Shown one piece after another: positions 60,477 through 64,000 of a stretch of DNA of 64,000 bases. Where the stretch lies: contig NZ_BMES01000002.1 in the NCBI RefSeq assembly GCF_014636935.1, forward strand, positions 248,001 to 312,000, read 5' to 3'. This DNA is from Alsobacter metallidurans. Lineage in GTDB: Bacteria > Pseudomonadota > Alphaproteobacteria > Rhizobiales > Beijerinckiaceae. Both the position numbers and the translations under genes were made by a program. The stretch's first letter is position 1. Each line of letters begins with the position of its first letter. The notes beneath the pieces were generated by a model that saw only the letters and a list, made by a program, of their open reading frames with translations, was not told the origin of the DNA and did not search any database.

Positions 60477-62096
60477 ATGTCGGTGGACGATGCGCGAACC
60501 GTAGTCACGCCCAACGTCATGCCGTCCGGCACGCGGCTGAACGACATCTACGAGATTGACGCGCTGATCGCGATGGGCGGGATGGGGCAGGTCTATCGCG
60601 GCCACGCGATCGAGACCGGAGATCCCGTGGCGATCAAGATGATCCGCACGGACCTGATCGAAAACGAAACCGCACTGGCGCTGTTTCGGCGCGAGGCCGC
60701 AGCCCTGCATCAACTGCACCACGAGGCGATCGTCCGCTACTTCGTTTTCTCGATCGACCGGCAGCTCCAGCGCGCCTATCTGGCGATGGAGTTCGTCAAC
60801 GGCGAGCCGCTTGGCACATTCGTGCAGACCCGCAAGCTCGATGCCGTAAGCGCGCTTGCGCTGATGCGACGGGTCGCGGATGGCCTTGCGGCCGCCCATC
60901 GCGCCGGGATCGTTCACCGCGACATCTCCCCCGACAACATCATCATCCCGGACGGCGACGTCCGTCGGGCGCGCATCATTGACTTCGGCATCGCCAAGAA
61001 CAGCCTGGCCGAGGGCACCGTTGTGGGCGACACCTTCGTGGGCAAGTATCGCTACGCCTCGCCCGAGCAGTTCGGCGACTTTGGCGGACGGGTGACAGGC
61101 AAAACCGACATCTACAGCCTCGGACTTGTGTTGGCCGGATGTTTGCTCGGCAAGCCGCTCAACATGGGCCAGAGCCTCTCCGAAGCGGTGGCCCAGCGTC
61201 GGGTCGAGCCAGACCTGTCAGGCGTCGACGCGACGATCCGGCCGCTGCTGGCCTGGATGACGCAGCCCGACCCTTCAGATCGGCCCGCCGACATGGCGGC
61301 GGTCGCGAACTGGTCGCCTGGCGTTGCGCCCCGCGCCGCGCCCCAGAAGCGGGACGTGGCCGTTTCATCTCCGAAGCATGGGCGCGGCGGGCTTCTGGCC
61401 GGCCTTTCGGCCCTGGCGGTTGTCGCCGGGGCGGGCGCACTGTTGTGGTGGTGGCTCCAGCCAGCTCGCACGGACGTCGCGGGCGCGGTCACGACCGCCG
61501 AGCGATATGCGCTGGATTTCGATGGCGGCCCCTGCGTGCTCTTGTCCGTGACCGATCCGGCGTCCCAGACTTTCGCGGTGGACGCCTACGGCGCCCGCGT
61601 CGAGCCGTTTGAAACCTTCGACAAGAATTTCACGGACGTCTTCAAGGCCGATGCAAAGATTGACCTGCGGCAAATCACGGCCGCGCAGTGTCCGGCGGTC
61701 ACCCTGCTAGCCGGGCTCAAGACTCCCAAGGCCGAGCGGGCCGACCTTAAGATCAGCGCCGCCCGGGTCGCGGACGGTGGCGCCCTGACGGCCTGGGTTA
61801 CCTCACGCCAGCCATGGGCCGCGCTGCTGCGCGTGGACGAAAACGGTTCCGTCTCGGTTCTGGACAGCGGCTTCGGCAAAAACGGCCGGGCGTTGCAGGT
61901 CCCTGCGCGTCGCGTGAAGGAGCCTCCGGGCCAGCCGCAACTGCTTGTCGCGCTCGCGGCTGACACGCCGATCGAGACCGTGCGTTCCATGCGACCTGAC
62001 CAGTCGGCCGAGAGCGTCTTCACCGCCATCGCGAAGGACCCGGCGGCACGCAAGGCCGGGCTAACCGGAAGCCTGGCGTATTTCAAGGTCCAGTAA
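60477..62096 (+). CDS. ppkA: T6SS transmembrane serine/threonine kinase PpkA
   Basis: 539 residues. A cytoplasmic kinase domain (~22-285) has the Gly-rich loop MGGMGQVY, Lys54 (VAIKM), HRD at 147-149 (in HRDISPDN), DFG at 169-171 and YASPEQFGDFG. One transmembrane helix (~305-327) is followed by a periplasmic domain of ~210 residues with a DUF4384-like pattern ('LLRVDENGSVSVL', 'LLVALAADTP'). The N-terminus holds D-A-R-T-V-V with Thr8, similar to TssL. It should phosphorylate T6SS targets read by TagH and reversed by PppA. Fourth-from-edge gene of the exported-protein operon. Confidence 0.93.
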   Translation: MSVDDARTVVTPNVMPSGTRLNDIYEIDALIAMGGMGQVYRGHAIETGDPVAIKMIRTDLIENETALALFRREAAALHQLHHEAIVRYFVFSIDRQLQRAYLAMEFVNGEPLGTFVQTRKLDAVSALALMRRVADGLAAAHRAGIVHRDISPDNIIIPDGDVRRARIIDFGIAKNSLAEGTVVGDTFVGKYRYASPEQFGDFGGRVTGKTDIYSLGLVLAGCLLGKPLNMGQSLSEAVAQRRVEPDLSGVDATIRPLLAWMTQPDPSDRPADMAAVANWSPGVAPRAAPQKRDVAVSSPKHGRGGLLAGLSALAVVAGAGALLWWWLQPARTDVAGAVTTAERYALDFDGGPCVLLSVTDPASQTFAVDAYGARVEPFETFDKNFTDVFKADAKIDLRQITAAQCPAVTLLAGLKTPKAERADLKISAARVADGGALTAWVTSRQPWAALLRVDENGSVSVLDSGFGKNGRALQVPARRVKEPPGQPQLLVALAADTPIETVRSMRPDQSAESVFTAIAKDPAARKAGLTGSLAYFKVQ

Positions 62097-62105
62097 CGAG
62101 GCCCA

Positions 62106-63794
62106 ATGTTGCACACTCCGCCATCATCGGTTCAGTCCTGCGCGGCGCTGCTCCTCGCCGCCCTGATGCTGCTTGGCCGGCCTGTGTGGGCGGCGGACGC
62201 GAAACCGGGCGGAGTCCCCGCGAACGGAGCGTTGCGGGGGCTGGTAATCGGCGTCAACGCCTACAAGGCGGCGGCTCCGCTGCGGGGCGCCGTCGCGGAC
62301 GCCCAGGACCTCTCCGCGGCTCTCCGGAGCGCCGGCGCGCACGACGTGGTCCTGCTGGCCGACCGCGAAGCGACGCGGGTGGTCGCGCTCGAGGCTCTCG
62401 CCGGAGTGACGGGCCGGGCCAGGGCCGGCGATCTGGTCGTGATTGCGTTCGCGGGTCTGGCCAGTCTGGGGCCACAGCACGGCAGGGTGCCGCGCTCGAC
62501 TGGGCTGGAAACCGCTTATGTGCTGGCTGGGTACGACCCGGCCGACGAGCGTGGCCGGGACGAAAAGCTAATCGACACGGAGTTCAGCCACGTCGTTCAC
62601 CAGATCGAGGCGAAGGGAGCCCGCGCCTTGCTGGTGCTCGACGCCTGCGGGGAAACCAGCGCCGTCCGGGAGGCCGATCCACGAGGCAACCCGCTGGTGA
62701 TGCGCGGCCTCCCTCCCACGCAAACGCCGGATAGGCTCGCGCCGGTGTCGGACGACGATGACGCCAGGGCGACGCCTGGGCCGTTTGCACGCTCCACCGT
62801 GATGCTCGCGTGCGACGAGGGGTCGAGCGCGCCCGAAGTGACACCGCCTGGCGGCGAGGGTTGGCGAGGAGCGCTGAGCTACGCGGTCGCGCGCTCCTTC
62901 GAGGGGCACGGGGATCTGAACCAGGATGGGGTCATCAGCGGCGATGAGTTCGTCGGCTACGTCCGCCAGGTCGCCTATCAGCTGTCGGCGCAGCGTCAGA
63001 TCGTGCTGACGTTCGAGCCCTCCGGAACCGCCCAAGCCGATGGGTTCGCGGAGGCGTCCTCCCGCGCCATCGTCGCCGTTCCCAAAGGGTCATCAACGGC
63101 AGGCGCACCCGGGACCGGGAACGCGAACCCGCCCACCGGTCCGCTCGCCGCAGCAAAGCAACCTCCTTCGATCGCCACGCTGCGGATGGCGTCCACGGGA
63201 GACGCCAGCCTGCTGCCGAACCTCAGCAGTTCCGCGGTGCTGATCAAGACGGTGTCTTTGCGTGAGAATCCCGAGCTCATCTGGGATCCGGTCACCGGGG
63301 ACGTGCTGGCGGGGTCGGACGTGATCGCCAGCCGGCTGTCGGCCGAACGATTGCGTGGGGCGGTGGAGCGCACCGTCGCGGTTCGCAAGCTGAAGCAGCT
63401 CTCGGTCGCCGCGCCCGAAAGCGTGCGCGTGCTGCCGAACGACAAGCTGCACTATCGCGGATCCTTGTTGTCAGTCCGGATCGACGCCGGAACGCGGACC
63501 AGCGTCGTGGTGTTCAACATCGCGGGTGATGGCACAGTCCAGTTGTTGTTTCCGCGCAGCCGCGATCCGCGGCGGGCTCCCATGCCGTTCGAATTGCCCA
63601 AGATCGAGGCTTTGCCGCCATTCGGGGCCGACACCGTCGTGGTGGTGGCCTCCGAAGAGCCCTTGAGCGGTTTGGAGCAGGCGATCGCTAGCCTAGACAA
63701 CCGGCAAAGGCCGATACAAGCCGCCGAACTGGTGGAACGGCTGATGCCCGCCGCATCGCGGCTGGGGCTTGTGTCCCTGTTCACCGCCCCCTGA
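62106..63794 (+). CDS. Exported caspase-like protein with EF-hand loop, catalytic His apparently lost
   Basis: 562 residues. The signal peptide is ~1-30 (ending VWAAD). A caspase/C14-like domain begins at ~42 with LRGLVIGVNAYKAA and has Cys181 in LVLDACGE. The place of the canonical A-G-H-G reads F-A-G-L-A-S, with Leu118 for His; a nearby QHG at ~129 might substitute. Residues 270-281 (DLNQDGVISGDE) are a perfect EF-hand calcium loop. A Pro/Ala linker leads to a C-terminal DUF4384-like domain ('VVVFNIAGDGTVQLLFP', 'DTVVVVASEEPLSG'). Nine bases after ppkA, so part of the T6SS kinase operon. Probably a periplasmic calcium-responsive or pseudo-protease partner. Confidence 0.8.
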   Translation: MLHTPPSSVQSCAALLLAALMLLGRPVWAADAKPGGVPANGALRGLVIGVNAYKAAAPLRGAVADAQDLSAALRSAGAHDVVLLADREATRVVALEALAGVTGRARAGDLVVIAFAGLASLGPQHGRVPRSTGLETAYVLAGYDPADERGRDEKLIDTEFSHVVHQIEAKGARALLVLDACGETSAVREADPRGNPLVMRGLPPTQTPDRLAPVSDDDDARATPGPFARSTVMLACDEGSSAPEVTPPGGEGWRGALSYAVARSFEGHGDLNQDGVISGDEFVGYVRQVAYQLSAQRQIVLTFEPSGTAQADGFAEASSRAIVAVPKGSSTAGAPGTGNANPPTGPLAAAKQPPSIATLRMASTGDASLLPNLSSSAVLIKTVSLRENPELIWDPVTGDVLAGSDVIASRLSAERLRGAVERTVAVRKLKQLSVAAPESVRVLPNDKLHYRGSLLSVRIDAGTRTSVVVFNIAGDGTVQLLFPRSRDPRRAPMPFELPKIEALPPFGADTVVVVASEEPLSGLEQAIASLDNRQRPIQAAELVERLMPAASRLGLVSLFTAP

Positions 63795-63823
63795 CAAACC
63801 GTCCGTGATTGAGGAGGACGCCC

Positions 63824-64000
63824 ATGCACTCCGTCTCTATCCGTTACACGCTGCTCACCGCCACCATCGTGCTTGGCGCCGCGCAAGCGCGGGCGGCTTC
63901 CCAGGAGCCGGGCGCGTCGCGCTCGATCCGCGTCATCGAGCACGCGCCCGGCTCCGGAACGGACGCGCGCCCGCCCGCCGACACGCTCGACCCGGGCGCG
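63824..64000 (+). CDS. Exported protein, 5' part only
   Basis: The first 59 codons are in the window and the frame runs off the right edge. A signal peptide is clear (MHSVSIRYTLLTATIVLGA..., ending QARAAS), followed by Gly/Ala/Pro-rich sequence. It has a strong ribosome-binding site (GAGGAGGA) and lies 29 bases after the caspase-like gene, so it belongs to the same operon. No family can be assigned from the fragment. Confidence 0.75.
   Translation, partial: MHSVSIRYTLLTATIVLGAAQARAASQEPGASRSIRVIEHAPGSGTDARPPADTLDPGA

Overview
The window is high-GC DNA with short intergenic gaps, many ATGA/GTGA stop-start overlaps and a gene content typical of a free-living or plant/soil-associated alphaproteobacterium. 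Pointers to Hyphomicrobiales (Rhizobiales) are an invasion-associated-locus-B protein, a possible EcfG-type stress promoter, a fused Liv-type ABC transporter, and a type VI secretion system (T6SS) whose gene set resembles the Agrobacterium imp/hcp type. The genus cannot be fixed from the sequence alone. No rRNA, tRNA, CRISPR array or intact insertion sequence was seen.

Layout. 1-3.4 kb: end of an RND adaptor gene and a complete RND efflux pump. 3.4-7.4 kb (minus): DsbA/FrnE-like oxidoreductase, a degenerate AMP-binding protein and an orphan peptide-type solute-binding protein. 7.6-11.7 kb: IalB protein, an SGNH-like protein, a YidB-GlsB stress pair and an acyltransferase. 11.7-20.0 kb: a catabolic locus with an SDR and a GntR/FCD regulator on minus, divergent from a Liv-type ABC transporter, a 3-hydroxyacyl dehydrogenase and a beta-keto acid cleavage enzyme (BKACE). 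This looks like uptake and degradation of a carnitine-like or other beta-hydroxy acid. 20.3-22.0 kb: motA-motB. 22.1-23.8 kb: Hsp20 with a strong terminator, and a host-attachment-family protein. 23.8-26.9 kb: an AT-richer, gene-poor island with one GT-C glycosyltransferase-like membrane protein, probably horizontally acquired.

26.9-31.0 kb (plus): a small papain-like protease candidate, a TPR-caspase protein and a TraB/GumN protein. 31.1-57.4 kb: the T6SS. A minus-strand unit runs clpV-hcp-vgrG-DUF6931-like-PAAR-tagH(FHA)-tssK-tssL(OmpA)-tssM-tagF-pppA. A plus-strand stretch holds an HEXXH metalloprotease candidate and tssA. A second minus-strand unit runs tssB-tssC-second tssC-like-tagJ-tssE-tssF-tssG-methyltransferase. 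No tssJ lipoprotein gene is visible.

57.7-64 kb (plus, divergent from tssB): an exported beta-propeller/NlpC-P60 protein, a DUF4424 protein, the transmembrane kinase PpkA, an exported caspase-like protein with an EF-hand loop and no canonical catalytic His, and the start of another exported protein. PpkA, PppA and the FHA protein make up a threonine-phosphorylation switch. TssL and PpkA share an N-terminal D-x-RTVV-type motif that could be the FHA docking site. This last operon is the best candidate for an undescribed module: a mostly periplasmic gene set tied to the T6SS kinase. The two protease-like proteins lacking signal peptides (26952-27545 and 46249-46896) are candidate effectors.
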